Of a DNA stretch of 12,453 bases, positions 5,922 to 12,453 are shown in pieces. The notes under the pieces are model-generated. The model was not told the DNA's origin. It did not search any database and saw nothing but the letters and a program-made list of their open reading frames with translations. Position 1 is the first letter of the stretch; every line of letters begins with the position of its first letter. The position numbers were made by a program, and so were the translations under genes. Source of the DNA: Nitrospirota bacterium. Lineage in GTDB: Bacteria > Nitrospirota_A > Leptospirillia > Leptospirillales > Leptospirillaceae. Location of the stretch: assembly GCA_021838585.1 (NCBI GenBank), contig JAKCDE010000030.1, forward strand, positions 1-12,453, written 5' to 3'.

Positions 5922-6074
5922 CGGGATCTCTTCTTGTGTCCCCGACCGGCTGTCGCGTATCGCCCTATTCGTGTCATGCATGACCTTCACCGCAGGTCCG
6001 CCGGATCTCACAGAGGACCGGAAGTGACAGGCATGCTCATCTCAGGATCCGGGGAGCCGATGAAAATCCGGTTC
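5922..6074. other. Intergenic region between vapBC and marC
   Basis: I see no gene in this stretch. Open frames across it on the plus strand are continuous with the antisense of marC and lack coding character. It separates the accessory island from the conserved block. Confidence 0.4.
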
Positions 6075-6111
6075 AAAAAGGAAATCCCCGGTTGTGCGGC
6101 AGCCTCCGGGG
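6075..6111 (-). terminator. Candidate terminator downstream of marC
   Basis: On the minus strand CCCCGG (6111-6106) pairs with CCGGGG (6091-6086), and a pyrimidine stretch ending in TTTTT (6079-6075) follows. It lies about 50 nt past the marC stop. The 14-nt loop is long, so strength is uncertain. Confidence 0.45.
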
Positions 6112-6163
6112 TGGTCATGACCCGGACGATGCCCGACATCGACGGAAGTCTTGCCGGTGGGAG

Positions 6164-6766
6164 CTATCCCCCCGGGAGGCCCAGAAGGCCGTTGATCCCC
6201 CGGTGGATCAGGTGGATGGCGATGGCGGCAAGCAAAAGGGAGAAGATCTTTCCCACCGCGGCCGACAGGGTCTGGCCCAGGATCCGGGTGATCCTGTCGG
6301 AAAAGAGGAGAACGGCGAAGAGAAGCGCCATGTTGACGCCCAGGGCCAGGAGGGCCCAGGGGAGGGAGACGGACTTCGAGAAGATGAGGGAGGTGGTGAG
6401 GGTTGCCGGTCCCGCGATGATCGGGATGCCGAGGGGGACCGCCCCGATCGGGCCGGTCATGAGCGAGGGGCGTCCCGCCTCCTTCGGGTCCTGGTTTCTG
6501 AGCAGGTCCGAGACCGACAGGACCAGAAGAAGAAGTCCCCCGGCCAGGGTGAAGTCCCAGAGAGAGAGCCCGAGGAAGTCGAGGAGGGAGGTTCCGAAAA
6601 CGTCGAAAAAAAGGACGGTCAGGAAGGCGGTCAGGACCGCCGCCCCGGCCGTCCTTCTTTTTTGGGCCCCCTCCATGCCTTGTGTTAGACTGAAGAAAAG
6701 CGAGAGCACCCCCGGCGGATCGATGGCGACGAACAGGGGGAGGAAAACCTTCCAGAATGTATGCAC
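6164..6766 (-). CDS. marC: MarC-family (UPF0056) integral membrane protein
   Basis: From GTG 6766 the protein is 200 residues, the normal length for MarC. About six hydrophobic helices can be seen (roughly 5-27, 41-58, 70-90, 106-128, 136-156, 174-196). Family signatures include FVAIDPPGVLSLFFSL near the N-terminus and GAVPLGIPIIAGPATLTTSL at about 108-126. MarC proteins lie in the inner membrane; an early link to multiple antibiotic resistance was not upheld and the function is unknown. The start is chosen because the homology begins there and AAGGG sits about 8 nt upstream. GTG 6775 is a possible alternative, and longer versions would run into the divergent gene. It faces the DUF1844 operon across a 27-bp gap. 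Confidence 0.85.
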   Translation of the reverse strand: MHTFWKVFLPLFVAIDPPGVLSLFFSLTQGMEGAQKRRTAGAAVLTAFLTVLFFDVFGTSLLDFLGLSLWDFTLAGGLLLLVLSVSDLLRNQDPKEAGRPSLMTGPIGAVPLGIPIIAGPATLTTSLIFSKSVSLPWALLALGVNMALLFAVLLFSDRITRILGQTLSAAVGKIFSLLLAAIAIHLIHRGINGLLGLPGG

Positions 6767-6793
6767 GGGCCACACCCTTCGAAAGGATGATCC

Positions 6794-7444
6794 ATGAGCG
6801 ACCAGCAAAACCCGGAGTCCGAACCCTCCATCATTATAAACGATCGGCGCATGCGCTTCGACGAGGAGCCGGCCCGTGAGGAGGCGCCGCGGACCCAAAC
6901 TACTCCCGAAGAGCCCATCGCCCCGCCCGTCACCGACTCGGAGAAGAGCCTCAGGGAAAAGGCGGAGGAGGCCCGCGAAGGGCGCCTCCTGGCACTCCTC
7001 TCCGGGATGGTCGCCTCCCATCTCTTCGTCGATCCGTCAACCGGCCTTCCCGACGAACGCTTCAGCCCCTCCGAGGCCCGCTTCTATCTCGACCTGATCG
7101 ACCTCTACGCGGCCGCCCGGGGCAAGGAAGGGATAATGGGCCAGATCCCCCCCGCGGCCGGCCCGAATGAAAAGGAGCCCCCCCGCCTGGGCCATATTCC
7201 GGCGATCCTGGGGGCGATGGCGGTCCATGCCCTGGGAGTCGACCCGGCCACCGGTCGTCCGGGAGGGATCGCCAACATGGATGCGGCCCGTCTTTACATC
7301 GACCTTCTGGATTTCGTGTCGGGAACCGTCGGTGGCTCCATGACGGCGGAGGACCGGGACTACATGAACGACATTCTCTACCAGACCAAGATGTTCTTCG
7401 TGCGCCAGCGGGATCTTGGGCGCCCGGGAGGCGCGGCTCCTTGA
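6794..7444 (+). CDS. DUF1844-type protein with an internal duplication
   Basis: The 216-residue soluble protein has an acidic, proline-rich N-terminus (1-60) and then two similar segments. Residues 65-108 read LLSGMVASHLFVDPSTGLP...ARFYLDLIDLY, and residues 137-178 read ILGAMAVHALGVDPATGRP...ARLYIDLLDFV. The second copy continues with MTAEDRDYMNDILYQTKMFFV, the usual end of DUF1844 proteins, where a single copy of about 90-120 residues is the norm. The function of DUF1844 is unknown. ATG 6794 has AAAGGA at 6782-6787, 6 nt upstream. Its stop overlaps the next gene's TTG start by 4 nt, so it probably heads the operon leading to ntrYX. I saw no convincing promoter in the 27-bp gap; it probably lies within marC. 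Confidence 0.75.
   Translation: MSDQQNPESEPSIIINDRRMRFDEEPAREEAPRTQTTPEEPIAPPVTDSEKSLREKAEEAREGRLLALLSGMVASHLFVDPSTGLPDERFSPSEARFYLDLIDLYAAARGKEGIMGQIPPAAGPNEKEPPRLGHIPAILGAMAVHALGVDPATGRPGGIANMDAARLYIDLLDFVSGTVGGSMTAEDRDYMNDILYQTKMFFVRQRDLGRPGGAAP
6833..6861 (-). promoter_or_regulatory. Predicted marC promoter inside the divergent gene
   Basis: A perfect TATAAT (minus strand, 6838-6833) lies in otherwise GC-rich sequence within codons for Ile-Ile-Asn of the divergent gene. A weak -35 (TCGAAG, 6861-6856) is 17 bp away. The leader to GTG 6766 would be about 60 nt. The -35 matches consensus poorly, so the call rests mainly on the -10. Confidence 0.4.
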
Positions 7445-8640
7445 GAGGTGTTCGCCTGGGGCTCCTGCTCCTCCTGCCTCTTCTGGTTCTCCTGGGCTTT
7501 GCGGGTACGCGTCTCCTGGAGCGCTCCCTCAAGGCCCGTCTCGAGGTCGCCCTGGGGCAGTCTTTCGGCTGCAGCGTCGGTTCGGGAGGCTTCGAGATCC
7601 ACTGGGCGCGGCGCACCGTCGAGGTCTCGAACCTGACCATGACCTGCCCCCTCTCGGTCTCCGGCCCCGACCGTTCCGTTCCGCCTCTCGTCACCATCCG
7701 GAAACTTTCCGCCAGGGTCGACATTCTCTCCCTTCTGAACCGGGTCATCGCCCTCGATTCGCTCTCGGTCGATGGGGGTCGCGTGACTGCCGTCTCCCGG
7801 GCATCCGGCGACAACTACCGGGAGGTCCTGGAACGCTGGGCGGCCGGCATCCATCCGGAAGGATTGTCGGGAGGCGCGACCATCCGACGGATCTCCTTCG
7901 TCCGGACCGATCTCTCCATCCTTCTGGCCGACCGGGGAGTGGGGGTCACGCTTCATGCCGACCGGGCCCTTCTTCGCCCCAATCTCTTCATGAACCGGTT
8001 CCGCCTCGAAATACCATCGGGATCGCTTTCCACTGTGGTCGCCGGCAGGACCCTGGCCTCCTCCACGCTTCGGGCCACCGCCTCCTTCGCCGAAGGGGGT
8101 CTCCCGGACCTCGAGATCCGCACTGACTCTCCCGGGGGCAGGCTTCAGGTCCAGGGCCAGATTCTCTCCTTCGGGACGGAGCCCGTCGCCAGCCTTTTTA
8201 TCCAGGGACGCCTCACCCTCGCCTCCCTGGCCCCCCTTCTTCCGGCCGGAACGCCCGTTCCCGGGGGCTCCATGGCCTTCCGGAGCTACCTCCACGGCCG
8301 CATCGACCGCCTCCGGGCCAGGGCGGTGGTCACCGCGCCGGAGCTCACCCTGGGCGGACGCCGTCTTCGGGATCTCCGGGTCATTCTCTCCATGGTTCCG
8401 GGGATGCTCGAAGCCAGGCCCGTGGAGGTCACGGTAGGAGAGTCCCGGATACGGGGACGGCTCTGGGCCAACCTCGCCGGTCCCGATCCCCGGGCCAGGG
8501 TCCGCGTCAGGGAGACCGGACGCGGAGGGATCATGGGGGCCTTCACACTGACCGCCTCCGGGGTGGTTCCGCTTCCCAAAAAACCCGAGGACTGGGGAAC
8601 CTTTCTCGGGGGTCTGGGGCACCTGGCGGGAGTCTCCTGA
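7441..8640 (+). CDS. AsmA/DUF748-like membrane-anchored periplasmic protein
   Basis: The 399-residue protein has one N-terminal membrane helix (residues 6-22, LGLLLLLPLLVLLGFAG) after MRGVR, with no signal-peptidase site that I can see, so the rest should face the periplasm. The body has the repeated beta-strand character of AsmA-like proteins: VEVSNLTM, ARVDILSLLNRVIALDSLSVDGGRV and a later GSMAFRSYLHGRIDRLRARAV. Proteins of this group act in outer-membrane biogenesis or lipid transport. The length is short for full AsmA (over 600), so it is AsmA-like or DUF748-like only. The start is TTG 7441, overlapping the previous stop as TTGA, with GGGAGG at 7426-7431 and a 9-nt gap. ntrY begins 3 nt after its stop. 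Confidence 0.7.
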   Translation: MRGVRLGLLLLLPLLVLLGFAGTRLLERSLKARLEVALGQSFGCSVGSGGFEIHWARRTVEVSNLTMTCPLSVSGPDRSVPPLVTIRKLSARVDILSLLNRVIALDSLSVDGGRVTAVSRASGDNYREVLERWAAGIHPEGLSGGATIRRISFVRTDLSILLADRGVGVTLHADRALLRPNLFMNRFRLEIPSGSLSTVVAGRTLASSTLRATASFAEGGLPDLEIRTDSPGGRLQVQGQILSFGTEPVASLFIQGRLTLASLAPLLPAGTPVPGGSMAFRSYLHGRIDRLRARAVVTAPELTLGGRRLRDLRVILSMVPGMLEARPVEVTVGESRIRGRLWANLAGPDPRARVRVRETGRGGIMGAFTLTASGVVPLPKKPEDWGTFLGGLGHLAGVS

Positions 8641-8643
8641 CCC

Positions 8644-10875
8644 ATGTCCGACCGACAGTCCGGCGCGAGCGAAAGGCCGAAGAAGGGATGGGTCCGCCTC
8701 ACATCACTCCCTCTTCTCGTCGGGACGATCCTCCTGGGGCTTCTCCTGGTGACTGGCCTCGAGTACCAGCACGCCGCCCGTCCCGGGGGTTCGAACCTCA
8801 TGGCCCGGGTGATCGTGGTCTTCCTCTTCAACATCGACGTGGTCCTGGCCGTCCTTCTGCTCTACGTCCTCCTCCGGAACGTGGCGAAGGTCTACTGGAA
8901 CCGCTCGGGATCGGGATTCGGGTCGGGGTTCCAGGCGCGCCTCATCGGCTCCTTCCTTCTCATGGTCCTGATCCCCTCCCTTCTTCTCTTCATCGTGGCC
9001 TCCGGATTCCTGAACACCTCGGTACAGCGCTGGTTCAGCTTTCCCGTCTCCGACTCCCTCCGGGCCTCCGCCTCCGTCTCCCGGGAATACTACCGGGAGG
9101 TCCGGCGCGACGCCCTTCGGAGTGCCCGGGCCCTGTCCGGGAGCCTGATCCGGGAAGAGAGCCGTCCGGGAGGGGATCTCGGGGCCTTTCTGGAAAAAAA
9201 GAAAAGGGAGCTCGGCTTGTCGGGTCTCGAGGTGTACCGGATGTCCTCCGGCCACCCGAAGCGTCTCGCCCGGGCCGTCGACCTGAACGTGCGGCTCCTC
9301 GATGCACCCGGGAGAGAGGATCTCGCGGCGGTTCCGGAGGGGGGGACGACACGGGTGACGCACACCGGCGTGGGAGACCTCGTCCGCGCCTTTCTTCAGG
9401 TGAACCTGTCGCGGAAGCGGGGACAGGCGGTCCTGGTGGTGGACTCCTTCGTTCCGGAAGCCTTTTCCCGGAAGCTCGGGACCCTCACCCATGCCTTCTC
9501 GGACTACCGGGAGCTCCGCCAGTTCCGGAACCCCATCCGCCAATCCTATCTGCTGGTCTTTTTCATGATCACCATGATGATCATCTTCGGCGCCATCTGG
9601 TTCGGTCTTTTCCTGGCCCGGCGGATCACCCGCCCCCTCCTGGCCCTTGAAAAGGCCACCGAGGAGGTCGCCCGGGGAAATCTTTCCGTCCGCGTCCCCC
9701 TGACTGGGGAAGAGGAGTTCGGGGTCCTGGTCGAATCCTTCAACCAGATGACCTCGGATCTCGCTCTCTCGAGCGAAACCCTCACCAATACCAACCGCGA
9801 ACTCTCCCATCGGCGGGAATACATGGAAAAGGTTCTGGAGCACATCGGCACGGGGGTCTTCTCCCTGAACCGGGAGAAGATCGTCACCACCTTCAACCGC
9901 TCGGCGGAGGAGATCCTGGGAATCCCCCGATCCTTCGTTCTGGGCCGTCCCCTGGGCGAGGTGATCCATCCCGCCTTCCACGCCTTCGACCTCTGGATCG
10001 ACCGGATCAGCCTGTCCGGAAGGCTTCATGTGGAAGAGGAGGTGACGGTCGGAACCGATCCTCCGCAGACCTTCCGGATGCGCTACAATCGTTTCGAGGA
10101 TCCCGGGGCGGGGGCCGTGGTCGTCTTCGACGACGTGACCACCCTCCTGAACGCCCAGAAGGCCCTGGCCTGGAGGGAGGTGGCCCAGCGGATCGCCCAC
10201 GAGATCAAGAATCCCCTGACCCCGATACAGCTTGCGGCGGAGCGCCTCCGGCGCAAGTTTTCCGAAAACGCCTCCGATCTTGCAAAGGTCTTCGAGGAGT
10301 CGATCCAGACGATCATTTCGGAGGTGGCCGGCATCAAGCACCTGGTCGACGAGTTCTCGACCTTCGCCCGTCTTCCGGAGAGCCGCCCGGTGCTGGCTTC
10401 GGTCGAGCCAGTCCTTCTGGAGAGCGTCGTCCTATACCGCTCGGCCCACCGGGAGGTGGAGTTCGTCGTGGAGGTCGACCGGGATCTTCCGGATGTCTGG
10501 ATCGATCCCAAGGCCCTCCGCCGGGTCTTTTCGAATCTCTTCGAAAACGCCATCGCGGCGATGGGAGGAACGGGACGGATCCGGGTGGCGATCACCCATG
10601 ACCGCGGCCTCGGCCTTCTACGGATCGTGGTGGAGGACAACGGGCCGGGGATCCCCCCCGAGGCGGTCGACCGGATCTTTCTGCCCTATTTTTCCACCCG
10701 CGATGCCGGGATGGGTCTGGGACTCGCCATCGTCCAGAGGATCGTGAGCGAGCACCGGGGAGCGATCTCCTATTCTACGGCCATCCCCGCGGGGGCGGTC
10801 TTCACCATCGATCTTCCCGTCCCGGAGCCCGCATCCTTCCCGGCCGGCCGGGCGGAAAAGCAGCCGGAGGAATGA
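8644..10875 (+). CDS. ntrY: NtrY-type membrane sensor histidine kinase
   Basis: The 743-residue kinase has membrane helices at about 20-40, 55-78 and 99-122, an extracytoplasmic region at about 125-300, and a fourth helix at about 301-324. A HAMP linker follows (about 325-378), then a PAS domain (about 393-500). The HisKA box QRIAHEIKNPLTPIQL carries the phospho-acceptor His519. The ATPase part has the N box FSNLFENAIAAM (Asn635), the G1 box VEDNGPGIP (665-669) and the G2 box GMGLGLAIV (689-697). This layout and the KNPLTPIQL signature are those of NtrY, which with NtrX responds to nitrogen, redox or envelope state depending on the organism. All catalytic residues are present. ATG 8644 has GGGAG 11 nt upstream. 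Its stop overlaps ntrX by 4 nt. Confidence 0.93.
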   Translation: MSDRQSGASERPKKGWVRLTSLPLLVGTILLGLLLVTGLEYQHAARPGGSNLMARVIVVFLFNIDVVLAVLLLYVLLRNVAKVYWNRSGSGFGSGFQARLIGSFLLMVLIPSLLLFIVASGFLNTSVQRWFSFPVSDSLRASASVSREYYREVRRDALRSARALSGSLIREESRPGGDLGAFLEKKKRELGLSGLEVYRMSSGHPKRLARAVDLNVRLLDAPGREDLAAVPEGGTTRVTHTGVGDLVRAFLQVNLSRKRGQAVLVVDSFVPEAFSRKLGTLTHAFSDYRELRQFRNPIRQSYLLVFFMITMMIIFGAIWFGLFLARRITRPLLALEKATEEVARGNLSVRVPLTGEEEFGVLVESFNQMTSDLALSSETLTNTNRELSHRREYMEKVLEHIGTGVFSLNREKIVTTFNRSAEEILGIPRSFVLGRPLGEVIHPAFHAFDLWIDRISLSGRLHVEEEVTVGTDPPQTFRMRYNRFEDPGAGAVVVFDDVTTLLNAQKALAWREVAQRIAHEIKNPLTPIQLAAERLRRKFSENASDLAKVFEESIQTIISEVAGIKHLVDEFSTFARLPESRPVLASVEPVLLESVVLYRSAHREVEFVVEVDRDLPDVWIDPKALRRVFSNLFENAIAAMGGTGRIRVAITHDRGLGLLRIVVEDNGPGIPPEAVDRIFLPYFSTRDAGMGLGLAIVQRIVSEHRGAISYSTAIPAGAVFTIDLPVPEPASFPAGRAEKQPEE

Positions 10876-12251
10876 GCGTGGCCCATATTCTCGTGACCGA
10901 CGACGAAGCGGGGCTCCGGAAGACCCTCTCCTCGATTCTCGAGGACGAGGGTTACCGTGTTTCGGGTGCCGGCACCCGCGAGGAGGCCCGGGCGGTCCTG
11001 TCCGCCGATCCCCCCGACCTCGTCCTTCTCGACGTCTGGCTGGGGGAGGAGGACGGGCTTGATTTTCTCGAGGAAATCGAAAAGGAACCAGACGCGCCCG
11101 CCGTTGTGGTCATGAGCGGCCACGGAACGATCGAGACGGCGGTCCGGGCCCTGAAAGCGGGAGCCTTCGACTACATCGAAAAGCCATTTTCCATGGACCG
11201 GGTGCTGACCGTCGCCGGCAACGCCCTCCGCCAGCGCTCCCTCGAACGGGAAAATCGGGAACTCCGGGAGAGGATCTCGGGCCAGAGCGAACTGGTGGGC
11301 TCCTCTCTGGCGATGGAGCGATTGCGGGAGCTGGTCGCCAGGGTTGCCCCCTCGGAAGGGTGGGTCCTGATCTCGGGGGAGAACGGGACCGGCAAGGAAC
11401 TCGTCGCCCGGGCCCTGCACCAGGCCTCTCCACGTTCCCGGGGGCCCTTCGTGGACGTGAACTGCGCCGCGATCCCCGAGACCCTGATAGAAAGCGAGCT
11501 TTTCGGCCACGAACGGGGCGCCTTCACCGGGGCCATGACGCTCCGGAAGGGGAAGTTCGAGCAGGCGGCGGGGGGCACCCTCTTCCTCGACGAGGTCGGG
11601 GACATGGCGCTCGGGACCCAGGCGAAGCTTTTGCGGGTGCTTCAGGAACGCGCGGTCGTGCGGGTGGGGGGAAGCCGTTCCATCGCCCTCGACGTGCGGG
11701 TGGTGGCCGCCACCAACCGGGACCTTTCCGGGATGATCGCCGCCAAGCTTTTCCGGGAGGATCTCTATTACCGGCTCAACGTGGTCGAGATTCCGGTCCC
11801 TCCCCTGCGGGATCGCCGGGAGGACATTCCGGAGCTGGTGGAGCATTTCGTCCGGCTCCTCTGCCGGGAGTCCGGCCACCGTCCGAAGGAATTCTCCCCG
11901 GAGGCTCTGGCCCGTCTCACCGCCCACAACTGGCCGGGGAATGTCCGCGAGCTCAAGAACCTGGTGGAGCGCCTTCTGATCCTTGTCCCGGGACCGGTGG
12001 TGGAAGAGAGGAACCTTCGGGGAGTTCTTCCCGACGCCGTTCCGGACAAAGATTCCCGGCGGGTCGAGGAGCTTCCTCTCCGGGAGGCCCGGGACCGCTT
12101 CGAGCGCGATTACATCCGGGAGATCTTGGACCGTTGCGGGGGAAACATCGCCCGGGCGGCCCAAAGGCTGGGCGTCGACCGCACCTCGCTCCACCGCAAG
12201 ATCCGCCAGTGGGAGGAAGGGGGGGAGAGAGGGGACGAAAAGGGCGAATAA
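10872..12251 (+). CDS. ntrX: NtrX-type sigma54-dependent response regulator
   Basis: The 459-residue protein has a receiver domain (1-115; acidic pair Asp10/Asp11, phospho-acceptor Asp54, Lys104) and an AAA+ domain (about 140-375). The latter has Walker A GENGTGKE (169-176), the GAFTGA sigma54-contact loop (216-221) and Walker B TLFLDE (236-241). A Fis-type helix-turn-helix lies at about 423-446 (GNIARAAQRLGVDRTSLHRK). The GAFTGA loop, which some alphaproteobacterial NtrX proteins lack, is intact, so activation of sigma54 promoters is expected. NtrY should phosphorylate Asp54. The start is ambiguous: ATG 10872 overlaps the ntrY stop as ATGA, but GGAGGA (10866-10871) ends right against it, while GTG 10878 has that site at a better 6-nt gap and would begin MAHILVTDDE. 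Confidence 0.94.
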   Translation: MSVAHILVTDDEAGLRKTLSSILEDEGYRVSGAGTREEARAVLSADPPDLVLLDVWLGEEDGLDFLEEIEKEPDAPAVVVMSGHGTIETAVRALKAGAFDYIEKPFSMDRVLTVAGNALRQRSLERENRELRERISGQSELVGSSLAMERLRELVARVAPSEGWVLISGENGTGKELVARALHQASPRSRGPFVDVNCAAIPETLIESELFGHERGAFTGAMTLRKGKFEQAAGGTLFLDEVGDMALGTQAKLLRVLQERAVVRVGGSRSIALDVRVVAATNRDLSGMIAAKLFREDLYYRLNVVEIPVPPLRDRREDIPELVEHFVRLLCRESGHRPKEFSPEALARLTAHNWPGNVRELKNLVERLLILVPGPVVEERNLRGVLPDAVPDKDSRRVEELPLREARDRFERDYIREILDRCGGNIARAAQRLGVDRTSLHRKIRQWEEGGERGDEKGE

Positions 12252-12399
12252 GATCTTTCCGGGGGCCGAGGGGAGTCATTTTTCGATTTTTCCCGGGAGG
12301 GGATTCGTTCTCTTTTGAGGGTTACGGGACAGATCGGGATCGAATTTTCCGATCGCCTTGCCGTTGTTGAAATCGTTCCCATTCAATGGAGAATATTTT
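12252..12399. other. Region downstream of ntrX, no gene seen
   Basis: No coding region is supported. The stretch holds a CCCGGG-centred palindrome near 12,288-12,296 and a loose inverted repeat GATCGG/CCGATC (12332-12337 and 12349-12354, 11-nt loop). Neither is followed by a proper T-run, so neither is a convincing terminator. The sequence becomes AT-rich from about 12,365. Confidence 0.4.
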
Positions 12400-12453
12400 C
12401 TTTATCCTAAAAAGCGCCGTAAAACTCCGGCGTTCATGCCGGAGATATAAGGC
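12400..12453 (-). mobile_element. Terminal hairpin of a second IS200/IS605-type element, cut by the window edge
   Basis: On the minus strand, reading in from the edge, TATAT precedes a perfect 7-bp stem CTCCGGC/GCCGGAG (12438-12444 with 12425-12431, 6-nt loop). It is followed by TTTTACGGCGC and then TTTTTAGGATAAAG. The order (TAT-rich, hairpin, TTTT, GC-rich block) matches the left element at 321-375 in mirror orientation and is typical of IS200/IS605 ends. Any transposase or tnpB gene would lie beyond 12,453 on the minus strand. Confidence 0.5.

Noticed and set aside
5844..6797. Plus-strand open frame of 317 codons
   Set aside because: It is antisense to marC, which has clear family signatures and membrane helices; the plus-strand product is Arg-rich and featureless.
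6767..7021. N-terminal extension of MarC
   Set aside because: MarC proteins are about 200 residues and start at the FWKVFLPLFV region; the extension is antisense to the divergent gene.
7378..8622. Minus-strand open frame of 414 codons
   Set aside because: It is the shadow of the AsmA-like gene in GC-rich sequence: Gly/Asp/Arg-rich with no motif.
8704..10341. Minus-strand open frame of 545 codons
   Set aside because: It lies antisense to the ntrY kinase, whose every catalytic box is intact.
10770..12194. Minus-strand open frame of 474 codons
   Set aside because: It lies antisense to ntrX and shows only the low-complexity composition of a GC-rich shadow.
12332..12354. Inverted repeat downstream of ntrX as a terminator
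   Set aside because: The stem is only 6 bp with an 11-nt loop and no T-run follows on either strand.
1..12453. CRISPR array, tRNA or rRNA genes
   Set aside because: I saw no regularly spaced direct repeats and no cloverleaf or rRNA-like sequence on either strand.

Overview
This window looks like a GC-rich, Gram-negative-type chromosome with an accessory island on the left (about 1-5,970) and a compact conserved block on the right (about 6,160-12,251). The gene set (AsmA-like protein, NtrY/NtrX two-component pair, DUF1844 protein, MarC) and the codon style would fit an acidophilic Nitrospirota such as Leptospirillum. That placement is an inference from general resemblance and has not been tested.

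Left island. The window opens inside an IS200/IS605-type HUH transposase (tnpA, 3' part only), followed by the palindromes of an element end. Next comes a small two-helix, holin-like membrane protein gene that is out of frame by one base at a T-run, then about 450 bases of probably decayed coding sequence. A complete class II Fic AMPylase gene follows, with a fused C-terminal winged-helix-like domain; its promoter is placed so that the mRNA would be nearly leaderless, next to nested palindromes. An AT-richer stretch then carries a small cupin gene and an overlapping antitoxin-like/PIN-toxin pair. On the opposite strand lie a second fic gene that has lost its catalytic half but kept its promoter, a degenerate stretch whose last codons resemble the tail of a type I restriction-modification HsdM subunit, and an intact vapBC toxin-antitoxin operon.

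Right block. marC (minus strand) and a four-gene plus-strand operon diverge from a 27-bp gap. The operon is a DUF1844-type protein with an apparent internal duplication, a membrane-anchored AsmA-like protein, the sensor kinase NtrY and the sigma54-dependent regulator NtrX. Its genes overlap by 4 nt or are 3 nt apart, so they are probably translated as a coupled set linking an envelope function to NtrYX signalling. The window ends in a second IS200/IS605-like terminal palindrome in the opposite orientation to the first.

Overall, three or four nucleotidyl-transfer or RNase toxin-type modules (two Fic, two PIN) and a likely restriction-modification relic are packed into about 4.6 kb between a transposon end and conserved genes. 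I see no CRISPR array, tRNA or rRNA. The strongest leads are the regulation of the complete Fic gene, the truncated Fic that retains its inhibitory motif, the cupin-antitoxin-PIN cluster, the duplicated DUF1844 protein, and the indel-in-homopolymer pattern in the phage-like remnants.
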